DNA of 64,000 bases, taken from Desulfuromusa sp. GTDB lineage: Bacteria; Desulfobacterota; Desulfuromonadia; Desulfuromonadales; Geopsychrobacteraceae. The notes under the pieces were generated by a model, which saw nothing but the letters and a program-made list of their open reading frames with translations, did no database searches and was not told where the DNA came from. A program made the translations under genes and the position numbers. Shown here in pieces: positions 1 to 7,448 of this stretch (positions are counted from its first letter, which is position 1; each line of letters starts with the position of its first letter). The stretch spans positions 1 to 64,000 of the forward strand of contig JADGEB010000013.1 in the NCBI GenBank assembly GCA_016744595.1, written 5' to 3'.

Positions 1-364
1 AGTTTTCGATTATGTTTGAAGGGCGAATGCCACTACTCTGACCGGCGGGCCATTTACACAAAATACTTTACAGGCCCCACTGAACCGATAAGTATTTCTG
101 TTTCCAGATTGATTTATATATTCATTGCCAAAAGAACGGAAGATTGGTACGTTTCAAATCAGCAGATACTTGTTTGTATTTACGGGAAAAGGATAATTCA
201 ATGTATTACCAATCATCACCTCCCCCCCCTTCCATTCGTTAAACGAGGAAGGCTCTTCAAAAAAGTACCTGAACAACTCTTATCGAGAGTCATGTAAGGG
301 TGCATCTGGATTCTCTTCCTCGCTTGGATTTTGTTATTTATCAATCTAATCGAAGGGAAAAATC
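1..364. other. intergenic / unassigned left edge
   Basis: No gene is supported here. The longest forward frame (16-297) has no recognisable motif and no ribosome binding site, and its composition is not protein-like. The last 15 bases hold the ribosome binding site (GAAGGG) of the EamA gene that starts at 365. A promoter for that gene probably lies in this interval, but I could not pick out convincing -35 and -10 boxes. Confidence 0.5.
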
Positions 365-1288
365 ATGCGTTCTTCCACTCTACGTGCAGAGCCTCGGCGC
401 GGCATAACTTTTGTGTCAATTTCAGGAATTCTTTGGGGAACCATCGGAATTGCAGCTCAGGCAATTTATCAACAATCGGAAGTAAGCCCGCTTGCAGTGG
501 GTTTCTATCGGCTGGCACTTGGTTTTCCAGTTGTTGCGTTAGCTTGCTGGTATATTGTTGGTAAAGACACTTTTAAGGTCAAACGTCGACATTATCTGAA
601 GATGACTTTCATCGGGGTGATGCTTGCCCTTTATCAAGTCGCTTATTTCTCAGCAATAGGGTACATAGGTGTTTCAATTGCGACCCTTATTACCCTCTGT
701 ACTGCTCCTGTCATAGTTGCGCTGGCATCGGTTGTCTTTTTAAAAGAAGCACTCACGCAATACACTCTTGGAGCACTAACTTTAGCGGTTTTCGGCACCG
801 GTCTTCTTATTGGCACCCCTGAGGCGATCAGTAACCCTAATCATCTATACATCGGTATCGGTTTATCTTTTGTCTCCGCAATCGGTTATGCAACCGTTGC
901 CCTGCTCAGCAGATCATTAGCCGGAGACTGTCACCCAATTCACTCAACAACTGTCTCTTTTAGCGTTGGGGCATTGATTCTGCTACCGTTCGTGGGTTTC
1001 GGTGGAGAAACAATTCACTATTCAGTAGAGGTTTGGGGATTACTTTTATACCTTGGACTAGTTCCTACTGCCCTTGGATATATTCTATTTTTTCTGGGTA
1101 TTAACTATATCAAAGCCTCAACAGCTTCGATCCTCACTATGCTTGAACCTTTAGTGGCAATATGTTTAGCCTGGTTGCTGTTTTCTGAAAGGCTTAGCCC
1201 TGTCTCGACAATCGGAGGAGCTCTGCTTTTTGTCGCTATTGCAGTTTTATACAAAGGTGAAAAAGCGCTGCACAGTGGCAGGGGTTAG
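365..1288 (+). CDS. EamA/DMT-family membrane transporter
   Basis: A 307-residue, very hydrophobic protein with about ten predicted membrane helices arranged as two repeats (roughly residues 15-145 and 155-290). This is the usual layout and length of EamA (drug/metabolite transporter) exporters such as RhaT/YdcZ relatives. The first repeat opens with the typical SGILWGTIGI helix, and the second ends with LEPLVAICLAWLLFSE followed by a glycine-rich last helix, both common in the family. The substrate cannot be read from sequence; amino acids or other small metabolites are typical. The start is the ATG at 365, preceded by GAAGGG at good spacing. It is monocistronic and converges with the reverse-strand Nudix operon. 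Confidence 0.85.
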   Translation: MRSSTLRAEPRRGITFVSISGILWGTIGIAAQAIYQQSEVSPLAVGFYRLALGFPVVALACWYIVGKDTFKVKRRHYLKMTFIGVMLALYQVAYFSAIGYIGVSIATLITLCTAPVIVALASVVFLKEALTQYTLGALTLAVFGTGLLIGTPEAISNPNHLYIGIGLSFVSAIGYATVALLSRSLAGDCHPIHSTTVSFSVGALILLPFVGFGGETIHYSVEVWGLLLYLGLVPTALGYILFFLGINYIKASTASILTMLEPLVAICLAWLLFSERLSPVSTIGGALLFVAIAVLYKGEKALHSGRG

Positions 1289-1320
1289 CAAGAGGACTTG
1301 AATTTTCGTAGGCTTTTTAC

Positions 1321-1366
1321 CTCACAGCATGAATCTATGGTTCTGGGTGATGATTCATGCTGTGAG
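1321..1366. repeat. perfect 15-bp inverted repeat
   Basis: The arm CTCACAGCATGAATC (1321-1335) is repeated as its exact reverse complement at 1352-1366 around a 16-base loop. It lies between two converging genes (EamA and nudC). It has no T-tract on either side, so it is not a textbook intrinsic terminator, although it could still stop or stabilise transcripts from either side. It does not resemble a known operator that I can name. Confidence 0.5.
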
Positions 1367-1509
1367 TGCGTATCTACTGTTGCTCTGCTCGATGTTAAGT
1401 TGGTTTGAGAATGAATTTACTGCTCTGCCTAACATATATTTTATCAATATTTCTGTTGAAACTCACAACGGGACAACTAATTCTGCTGCAGTATTGGATG
1501 GTGAACCCA

Positions 1510-2391
1510 TTATGCCTCATTCTCAGACATAAATTCCCCGGCTCGGTCGATCAGGTGACGTGCAATGCTACGCTTCGGTGGCAGAGTGGGCAGTTGATCG
1601 AGCTTGCACCATCTGGCATCTGCTAATTCTTGATCCCGTAGTTCAATCTCACCTCCGGCGTATTCGGCAACAAAGCCACACATTAACTGACTTGGAAATG
1701 GCCAGGACTGGCTGCCGATATAGCGTATGTTTTTGATCTGGATATTTGTTTCTTCTGCAGTTTCTCGTACCATTGCTTCTTCCAGACATTCACCGAATTC
1801 GACAAAACCAGCGACCAGACTGTAGCGCCCGTCGGCCCATTCTTCTTTGCGGGCAAGCAGGATCTCATCTCCTTTGATAACCAATCCAATGACACAGGGA
1901 TGGATACGTGGGAAATGATGCTCATTACATGCCTGGCACTCTTTCCCCCATTCATTTGCGAGTCTTATTGTTTTATTTCCGCAGTTATCACAGTGCTTAC
2001 TGCTGTGTTCCCAATGAAGAATCATCTGTCCAATACCTGCGAGTGAAAGTAATTTTATAGGTAGTTTTGGTTCAGTTGCTCGCAGTGGCTGTTTGTGTAG
2101 CTGTGGAGGTAATGTCGTGCCATCAGGGATGTCTAAAATTCGACAAGGACGATCCTGCCATTGACCGATGTATAGAGGAGGGGAGGTCGTTGTCAAAAAA
2201 GGGCAATCACCATCCGGAAGTTCTGGTCCTTGTTCTCCATTAATCGTTAAAAGATTCATTCCCTGTAATGGTAGCCAGACTCCATCTCCTCCCGGGTCTT
2301 GATCTGGAGTCGCAGGCTGAAAATTGTTTCTTAAGCTGGCTCGGTTAAAGGGTAAATCAACTGGTGAAGGATAGTGATCGGAGAGTGACAT
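1510..2391 (-). CDS. nudC: NAD(H) pyrophosphatase NudC
   Basis: A 293-residue Nudix hydrolase that cleaves NAD(H) to NMN(H) and AMP and, in characterised homologues, can remove NAD caps from RNA. A four-cysteine zinc ribbon (C134, C137, C152, C155) precedes the Nudix box (about 195-217, GX5EX7REXXEE pattern). The family-specific signature SQSWPFPSQLM follows at 227-237 and distinguishes NudC from other Nudix enzymes. The N-terminal domain is divergent, as usual. It starts 5 bases after the upstream ADP-ribose pyrophosphatase gene ends, so the two are probably co-transcribed and share a role in nucleotide housekeeping. Confidence 0.92.
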   Translation of the reverse strand: MSLSDHYPSPVDLPFNRASLRNNFQPATPDQDPGGDGVWLPLQGMNLLTINGEQGPELPDGDCPFLTTTSPPLYIGQWQDRPCRILDIPDGTTLPPQLHKQPLRATEPKLPIKLLSLAGIGQMILHWEHSSKHCDNCGNKTIRLANEWGKECQACNEHHFPRIHPCVIGLVIKGDEILLARKEEWADGRYSLVAGFVEFGECLEEAMVRETAEETNIQIKNIRYIGSQSWPFPSQLMCGFVAEYAGGEIELRDQELADARWCKLDQLPTLPPKRSIARHLIDRAGEFMSENEA

Positions 2392-2396
2392 TTTTA

Positions 2397-2924
2397 TTAT
2401 TTATCTCTATCTAGCATGGCATAACGTAACAGAGAAATCTGGGTTTTAGCATCGGTGATTGTTCCACTTGATATCATTTCTAATGCTTCACTTAGAGTGA
2501 CAATCAACGGCTCGATAAATTCATCTGGTTCGTGGGCAGTTTGTGTTTGTTGCAATTCTGTTGCAATAAACAGATAAATTTTCTCATTACAAAATCCGAT
2601 ACTGCTATAGACGTACCCCAATGACTTAAGTTGTTGGGGGCGATACCCAACTTCCTCTTCTAATTCGCGTTCTACACAAGTGGCGGCATCCTCACCAACT
2701 TCTAGTCGGCCAGCTGGTATTTCATAGATGTAGTCCTGTGCTGCTGGTCGAAACTGACGGATCAACAATAAACGTCCATCATCTAGAACAGGGAGGGCAG
2801 CAGCTCCGCCTGGATGGCTAATTATTTCAAAGCCTGACTCTCTATTATTGGGCATACAATGGACTTCATTAGACAGGTCAAGGATGCGTCCGTGATAGAT
2901 AATTTCCTCTTTTACTTTGCTCAA
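2397..2924 (-). CDS. Nudix hydrolase, ADP-ribose pyrophosphatase type
   Basis: A 175-residue Nudix enzyme with a complete box at about residues 72-94 (GRLEVGE, then RELEEEVG). The preceding IRQFRPA segment and the acidic C-terminal half resemble ADP-ribose/nucleoside diphosphate-sugar pyrophosphatases (NudF/YqkG group), which hydrolyse ADP-ribose to AMP and ribose 5-phosphate. The start is TTG at 2924 with AAGGA nine bases upstream. It is the middle gene of the HAD-Nudix-NudC reverse-strand operon. The substrate assignment rests on family resemblance only. Confidence 0.85.
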   Translation of the reverse strand: MSKVKEEIIYHGRILDLSNEVHCMPNNRESGFEIISHPGGAAALPVLDDGRLLLIRQFRPAAQDYIYEIPAGRLEVGEDAATCVERELEEEVGYRPQQLKSLGYVYSSIGFCNEKIYLFIATELQQTQTAHEPDEFIEPLIVTLSEALEMISSGTITDAKTQISLLRYAMLDRDK

Positions 2925-2977
2925 TGGTTAAATCCTTTTATGGTTCTGAATATAAAATGAATACGTTGTGTTGCTTT

Positions 2978-3715
2978 TTATCCCAGCTGTTTCTGTAAGA
3001 ATTTCTGCAAGGAAGCGTGATCACCCCGATTCTCACAAGGCCATTCAGTGCCACCACGATCAATAAGCCAAGTATCGACCAGAAAGGTTTTCATTCCGGT
3101 CGCAACAGCAGCGAGGTCGTGGCTGAGATCGTTGCCAACCATCAGGCAGTTTGCTGGAGAAATATCAAGTTTCTCAGAAATTGCCTGAAAATATCCGGCA
3201 TGTGGTTTACAGTAATTGCTGTTTTCATAGCTGGTCAGATAGTCGAAAGTATCTTCTTTCAACCCCGCCCATTTCATCCGTGCCTGTATCATGAATTTGG
3301 GGAAAACCGGGTTGGTCGCTAATACTATGGGAATGCCAGTTTTCCGACAATCATTTACAATTTTTTGAGCTAAGGGAATGGGGTGAATGAAGTTTTTTAG
3401 TCCTTCAAGATCATTCTGCCTTAAGAGAGATAGACTTTCGCGCACAGCAGATTCTGGAATGGCAAGTTCCCGATGAAGTTTGGTATGAACACGTTGTTCA
3501 TTGGTCATGGAACCATCACCTTCGATATGAATCAGGTCGCGGATGGTTGCAAGCAATGTCTTTTTAAATTGTTCTGGGTCTGCCAAGTCCGCACAATATG
3601 AAGATAACTTGTGGATATACTGGGCAATAAATTCCCGCATATTTGCACGTAGCAATGTTCCGTCCAGGTCAAACAGTATTGCCTTGATGGTGTTATCTTG
3701 CTTCAAATCCGACAT
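2978..3715 (-). CDS. HAD-family hydrolase (phosphatase)
   Basis: A 245-residue haloacid dehalogenase-superfamily phosphatase. All four motifs are visible: the nucleophile motif DLDGTLLRA near the N-terminus, a threonine motif (VLATNP), the lysine (CKPHAGYF) and the acidic motif GNDLSHDLAA. The cap region between motifs I and II is helical, as in phosphoglycolate phosphatase-like enzymes, but the substrate is not evident. I chose the ATG at 3715 because GGAG sits seven bases upstream; an upstream in-frame TTG at 3727 overlaps that site. It is the first gene of the operon leading into the two Nudix genes. Confidence 0.85.
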   Translation of the reverse strand: MSDLKQDNTIKAILFDLDGTLLRANMREFIAQYIHKLSSYCADLADPEQFKKTLLATIRDLIHIEGDGSMTNEQRVHTKLHRELAIPESAVRESLSLLRQNDLEGLKNFIHPIPLAQKIVNDCRKTGIPIVLATNPVFPKFMIQARMKWAGLKEDTFDYLTSYENSNYCKPHAGYFQAISEKLDISPANCLMVGNDLSHDLAAVATGMKTFLVDTWLIDRGGTEWPCENRGDHASLQKFLQKQLG

Positions 3716-3927
3716 GTACAGCTCCAACTCTCGTAGTGGGTTTGTAGGTCAACTTTTACCATAGAGATAAATAGACGTCCAATACTCCGCTCCATAGGAT
3801 TGGTAGGTTTCATGGATTCTCTCGCGAAAGCGGTTGTTCGAGTGAAGGTTTCCTGTGATTTGAAATAGCCAGGCCGCTTCATGGTTATTTCAGGTGTCGT
3901 CCGGGAGGCTACTAATGCCATGAAAAC

Positions 3928-3956
3928 TTGACTGTTAAGCTAATGAACGTTAAAAG
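3928..3956 (+). promoter_or_regulatory. possible sigma-70 promoter upstream of XRE-cupin gene
   Basis: TTGACT (3928-3933) and TAAAAG (3951-3956) are separated by 17 bases and would start transcription about 25 bases before the chosen start codon. The match to the -10 consensus is modest, so this is a candidate only. Confidence 0.3.
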
Positions 3957-3987
3957 TCTATATCTACTTCTTGATCAAGGGATAGCA

Positions 3988-4581
3988 ATGAACGAATTTA
4001 GAAGTGAAGTCAAAGAATTGCAGATAGGTCAGAAGATCCGCGAGCTCAGACAGAAGCAACGGTTGACTTTGCAGGATCTTTCTCAGACAACCGAATTGTC
4101 CAAGCCGTTGTTGTCGCAGGTTGAAAACGACCAGGTGATTCCGCCTTTAGCAACACTACTTCGCATTGCTAAAGCTCTTCGAGTGCCATTGCAGACTTTT
4201 TTTGAGGAAGAAGCCAACACGCAAAAGTGTCTAATTGTTCGAGCTGATGATGCGGATCGTATGAATCGTCGTCCGAGTCATGGGGGTGCACCGCAACCCT
4301 ACTTCTACCATTCACTGGCTTATGGGAAAAAACATAAACATATGGAGCCATTTCTGGTGGAATTTGACCCAGCACAGACAGACCAAGCACAACCGGTGAG
4401 TCATCCCGGAGAAGAATTTTTCTATATCCTGGAAGGACAAGTTGAGTTAAAGCACGGAGTTGAAACCTACATTTTGAATCCTGGCGATTCGGTCTACTGG
4501 GATTCCAATGAACCTCATCAGCTTAAAGCACTTGGGACAAAAATTGCCCATGGAATTGCAGTTCTTTATCCCAGAAACTGA
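3988..4581 (+). CDS. XRE-family regulator with C-terminal cupin
   Basis: About 197 residues. An N-terminal helix-turn-helix of the XRE/lambda-Cro type (IGQKIRELRQKQRLTLQDLS, then SKPLLSQVENDQVIPPLATL) is followed by a small beta-barrel cupin (HPGEEFFYILEG, then LNPGDSVYWDSNEPH) likely to sense a small molecule. This HTH-plus-cupin layout is shared with PuuR/SutR-type regulators of amine, amino-acid or sulfur metabolism; the ligand here is unknown. The ATG at 3988 is preferred over an upstream TTG (3928) because AAGGG lies six bases before it and the family normally starts close to the HTH. It stands 89 bases upstream of elbB and may be monocistronic. Confidence 0.85.
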   Translation: MNEFRSEVKELQIGQKIRELRQKQRLTLQDLSQTTELSKPLLSQVENDQVIPPLATLLRIAKALRVPLQTFFEEEANTQKCLIVRADDADRMNRRPSHGGAPQPYFYHSLAYGKKHKHMEPFLVEFDPAQTDQAQPVSHPGEEFFYILEGQVELKHGVETYILNPGDSVYWDSNEPHQLKALGTKIAHGIAVLYPRN

Positions 4582-4670
4582 GAATTTCGAATTTATTCTG
4601 TTATGCTTTGTAAATATCTTTTTTTGATATCTGTTGATCCAGTTTAACAATAATTGATCCGGAGGTTGTC

Positions 4671-5336
4671 ATGGCAAAAGTAGGAGTTATTCTTTCAGGC
4701 TGTGGTGTCTACGACGGTAGTGAAATTCATGAGACCGTTATCTCTCTGTTAGCTTTTGACCGTGCTGGAGCAGATGTTGTGTGTATGGCTCCCGATATGG
4801 AACAAGCTGTTGTTAACCATTTGACGGGTGAGTCGGTCGATGGAGTCAATCGTAACGTATTGGAAGAATCGGCACGAATTGCACGGGGTGAAATCAGTGA
4901 TATTGTCAAGATTAAGGCTACCGATTTAGACGCATTGTTTATTCCCGGAGGGTTTGGAGCTGCAAAAAATCTCTGCGATTTTGCTTTCAAGGGTTCAGAC
5001 TGTGAAGTGCATCCTGAAGTTGCCAGGTTGATTCGAGAAATAGTTGCGTCAAAGAAACCTCTGGCAGCAGTCTGTATTGCTCCTGCACTTGTTGCCAAAG
5101 TTCTGGGTAGCGAAAAAATGGATCCTCAGGTTACGATTGGCACAGATGCCGAGACAGCAGGGGCTGTCTCTTCAATGGGAGCCACGCATGTTTCCTGTCC
5201 GGTTAGTGAGTTTGTTATTGATAAGGAAAACAAAATTATTACCTCTCCTGCTTATATGCTTGCGAGCAATATAAGTGAAGCGGCGGAGGGGATTGAGAAG
5301 ACCGTCAATGCGCTTATGGAAATGCTCGATGATTAA
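4671..5336 (+). CDS. elbB: ElbB-type DJ-1/PfpI glyoxalase-like protein
   Basis: A 221-residue class-I glutamine amidotransferase-like protein closely following the ElbB pattern: VGVILSGCGVYDGSEIHE at the N-terminus, ALFIPGGFGAAKNLCDFA, and the nucleophile elbow AAVCIAP with Cys135. E. coli ElbB has been described as an isoprenoid-biosynthesis-associated protein and as a weak glyoxalase III; the physiological role remains unclear. It is the same length as its homologues and has a strong ribosome binding site (CCGGAGG). It precedes the rubredoxin gene by about 110 bases in the same direction. Confidence 0.92.
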   Translation: MAKVGVILSGCGVYDGSEIHETVISLLAFDRAGADVVCMAPDMEQAVVNHLTGESVDGVNRNVLEESARIARGEISDIVKIKATDLDALFIPGGFGAAKNLCDFAFKGSDCEVHPEVARLIREIVASKKPLAAVCIAPALVAKVLGSEKMDPQVTIGTDAETAGAVSSMGATHVSCPVSEFVIDKENKIITSPAYMLASNISEAAEGIEKTVNALMEMLDD

Positions 5337-5446
5337 TTTTGCTTTGATCAGAAAAAAAATAACCACGTATTGTAATAGGTAGTCAAAACTGCTAAGTTTT
5401 AGTTTAGTGAACTTTTTACCATAGCATTTTAATCTAGGAGGCTCAA

Positions 5447-5605
5447 ATGAAGCAATATGTCTGTGTTGTGTGTGGTTATGTTTATGATCCGGCTGTAGGT
5501 GATCCTGATAGTGGTATTGCGGCGGGAACCAGTTTTGAAGATATTCCGGAAGATTGGGTCTGTCCACTTTGTGGAGTTGGCAAGTCTGACTTTGAAGAAG
5601 TATAA
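5447..5605 (+). CDS. rubredoxin
   Basis: A 52-residue one-iron electron carrier. Both CxxCG knuckles are present: [10 protein letters not shown] near the N-terminus and [12 protein letters not shown] near the C-terminus, with the usual acidic and aromatic residues (IPEDWVCP) between them. The length is exactly typical. AGGAGG six bases before the ATG is an excellent ribosome binding site. In anaerobes rubredoxins pass electrons to rubrerythrin, superoxide reductase or flavodiiron proteins for oxygen and peroxide detoxification; none of these partners is in the window. A strong terminator follows at once. Confidence 0.96.
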   Translation: MKQYVCVVCGYVYDPAVGDPDSGIAAGTSFEDIPEDWVCPLCGVGKSDFEEV

Positions 5606-5631
5606 AATTTAGTCGTTTTAGGTTGAATTAT

Positions 5632-5675
5632 CAGAGCCCGATTGCATTAATGCAATCGGGCTCTGTTTTTTTTAT
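5632..5675 (+). terminator. strong intrinsic terminator after rubredoxin
   Basis: A perfect inverted repeat spans 5632-5665 (CAGAGCCCGATTGCAT and its reverse complement around a 2-base loop), followed by eight T residues. It ends the elbB/rubredoxin transcript and insulates lipA. Confidence 0.93.
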
Positions 5676-5750
5676 TCCGAAATTTTACCCAAGTTCGTAC
5701 TGCTGCTTGTTTCTCTATGTAATTTAATCGGCAGAAAAGGCAAAAGAAGG

Positions 5751-6632
5751 ATGCATCAAAACCATATTCGCAAGCCTGACTGGCTCAAAGTCAAGTTTCC
5801 TGCGGGGGCTAATTATACCAGGATAGATCGTTATCACCGTCTTAATGGTCTTAATTCTGTTTGTCGCAGCGCAGCTTGCCCGAATCAAGGTGAGTGTTGG
5901 AGCCAAGGTACAGCAACCTTTATGATCCTTGGCAATACTTGTAGTCGCCACTGCCGTTTTTGTAATGTGGCTAGTGGGCAACTTGAACGACCTGATCCAC
6001 AAGAACCGGCCAGAGTGGCAAAAGCTATTTATGAGCTGGAGCTCAAACATGCGGTTATCACCACAGTGACCCGAGATGATCTTGGCGATGGTGGAGCCAG
6101 TCAATTTGTAGATTTAATTAGAGAAATTCGTAAATTAACCAGCGAATGTCGGATTGAACTTTTGATTTCTGATCTACAGGGAAATCAGGAGGCTCTTGCC
6201 AGTATTGTGGCTGAGAAGCCCGATATTCTTGGGCATAATGTCGAAACTATTCCTCGGCTTTACTCGCAGGTGCGTCCTGAGGCTGAATACCGGCGTAGCC
6301 TGTCTCTACTGGCAGACATTCATCGGCTCGACCCTAATATTATTACCAAGTCAGGTCTAATGATGGGGATGGGGGAAACTGAAGAGGAAGTCCTGCGAGT
6401 GATGGTCGATTTGTGTGAGCATGACTGCAAGTTGTTGACCTTGGGACAGTATCTTGCCCCAACTCGGAACCACTACCCGGTTCAACGCTATGTATCACCG
6501 CAAGAATTTGCTGACTATGCCAAAAAAGGGCTTGCCCTTGGGTTTGCCCATGTAGAAGCGGGGCCACTGGTACGATCTTCATATCACGCAGAAGAGCAGT
6601 ATGATGCGAGCAAAGGGGAAGCTCATGGATAA
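5751..6632 (+). CDS. lipA: lipoyl synthase
   Basis: A 293-residue radical SAM enzyme that inserts two sulfur atoms into octanoyl groups on carrier proteins to make lipoate. It has the auxiliary cluster cysteines C38, C43 and C49 (VCRSAACPNQGEC) and the SAM-cluster motif C64, C68, C71 (CSRHCRFC). The C-terminal RSSYHAEE motif carries the serine that ligates the auxiliary cluster. Its context is coherent: the lipoyl-dependent 2-oxoglutarate dehydrogenase operon lies about 0.8 kb downstream. No lipB or lplA is in the window. Its last 8 bases overlap the start of the thioesterase gene, indicating translational coupling. Confidence 0.97.
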   Translation: MHQNHIRKPDWLKVKFPAGANYTRIDRYHRLNGLNSVCRSAACPNQGECWSQGTATFMILGNTCSRHCRFCNVASGQLERPDPQEPARVAKAIYELELKHAVITTVTRDDLGDGGASQFVDLIREIRKLTSECRIELLISDLQGNQEALASIVAEKPDILGHNVETIPRLYSQVRPEAEYRRSLSLLADIHRLDPNIITKSGLMMGMGETEEEVLRVMVDLCEHDCKLLTLGQYLAPTRNHYPVQRYVSPQEFADYAKKGLALGFAHVEAGPLVRSSYHAEEQYDASKGEAHG

Positions 6633-6984
6633 CTTCACTATAGTTCGTCCGGAACATTTGAATCACCATGGCTATCTGTTTGGTGGAGTGATGCTGAAAT
6701 GGGTCGATGAAAATGCTTGGATGGCGGCTTCGCGGGAATATTCTGCTTGTAATCTAGTGACTGTCGGAATGGATGCCTGTCGTTTCAAACATCGGGTTGA
6801 AAATGGATCAATCCTCCGTTTTCATACGGAAAAATTAAAGCAGGGCAGAACCTCTGCAACCTATTCTGTCGTGGTTTTTGCCGATGCACCCGGCGCTTCA
6901 CAGGAAAAAGAAGTCTTCAGTATTTCAGTGACATTTGTACGCTTGAATAAAAATGGCCGCCCTTGTGGGCTGACTATTGGGTAG
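6625..6984 (+). CDS. hotdog-fold acyl-CoA thioesterase (YciA-like)
   Basis: About 119 residues in a single hotdog domain. The N-terminal LNHHGYLFGGVMLKWVDENA matches the substrate-binding turn, helix and catalytic Asp of YciA/BFIT-type acyl-CoA thioesterases, and a VEVENG/GRTSATY-like strand pair follows. It should hydrolyse acyl-CoAs, releasing free CoA and acid; chain-length preference is unknown. The ATG at 6625 is chosen over two upstream ATGs (6601, 6604) because AAGGGGAAG precedes it and homologues start there. It overlaps the lipA stop codon. It ends just before a shared bidirectional terminator. Confidence 0.85.
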   Translation: MDNFTIVRPEHLNHHGYLFGGVMLKWVDENAWMAASREYSACNLVTVGMDACRFKHRVENGSILRFHTEKLKQGRTSATYSVVVFADAPGASQEKEVFSISVTFVRLNKNGRPCGLTIG

Positions 6985-6989
6985 GTATA

Positions 6990-7027
6990 AAAAAGCCCCA
7001 CATTGATGTATCACCAGTGCGGGGCTT
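6990..7027. terminator. bidirectional intrinsic terminator
   Basis: A 13-bp stem, imperfect at two positions (AAGCCCC on the left, GGGGCTT on the right), separates the converging thioesterase and small reverse-strand gene. Read on the reverse strand it is followed by six T residues, so it is strongest for the reverse gene. The forward tail is only TTCAAT. Confidence 0.85.
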
Positions 7028-7047
7028 CAATCGGAACTTGATGGGAG

Positions 7048-7236
7048 TTAGGCTTTGACGTCGAGGTTCAGTCCTTTTCCAGTTTGTTCTGCAATTTGCA
7101 GGCGCTGCTGTTCTCCAGTTTGCATCTGCTCGGTTTTTTGTAAGGTTTTTGTCAGAACATCAAATCCTGTTTGAGTTTTGTTGGTTGCCATTTCTTGAGC
7201 TGCAAAATTCGTAGAGCCAGAGATTTCCATTGCCAT
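7048..7236 (-). CDS. small uncharacterised protein (62 aa)
   Basis: I do not recognise this gene with confidence. It encodes 62 residues, rich in Gln, Thr and Glu, with a central amphipathic helix (VLTKTLQKTEQMQTGEQQRL) and the ending GKGLNLDVKA. It has no signal peptide or cysteine. The helix-then-LNLDV/NIDIKV ending is reminiscent of the small YjfB/putative motility protein family, but this is a recollection of pattern, not an alignment. Its reality is supported by AAGGAG seven bases before the ATG and by a terminator right after the stop. It is divergent from the sucA operon, 212 bases away. Confidence 0.75.
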   Translation of the reverse strand: MAMEISGSTNFAAQEMATNKTQTGFDVLTKTLQKTEQMQTGEQQRLQIAEQTGKGLNLDVKA

Positions 7237-7448
7237 GTTCTGCTCCTTTCGTTTGTTTATATCGCCCCCAGAATAGCAGTCCTGTTTATCTTAAGTCAAT
7301 GATTTGTTTGCGTATTTTAATTAAGTTGACTTTTTCTTTGTATGTCCTTTATTTTGTTACTTATATTGCAGACAACAACTGACTGCTTTATACTTTGTCT
7401 TGTTTCTTGAGTGACTAAACCATACACAGAATGAATTGAGAGTTATGT

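Noticed and set aside
16-297. 93-codon forward frame at the left edge
   Set aside because: No ribosome binding site, no motif and non-protein-like composition.
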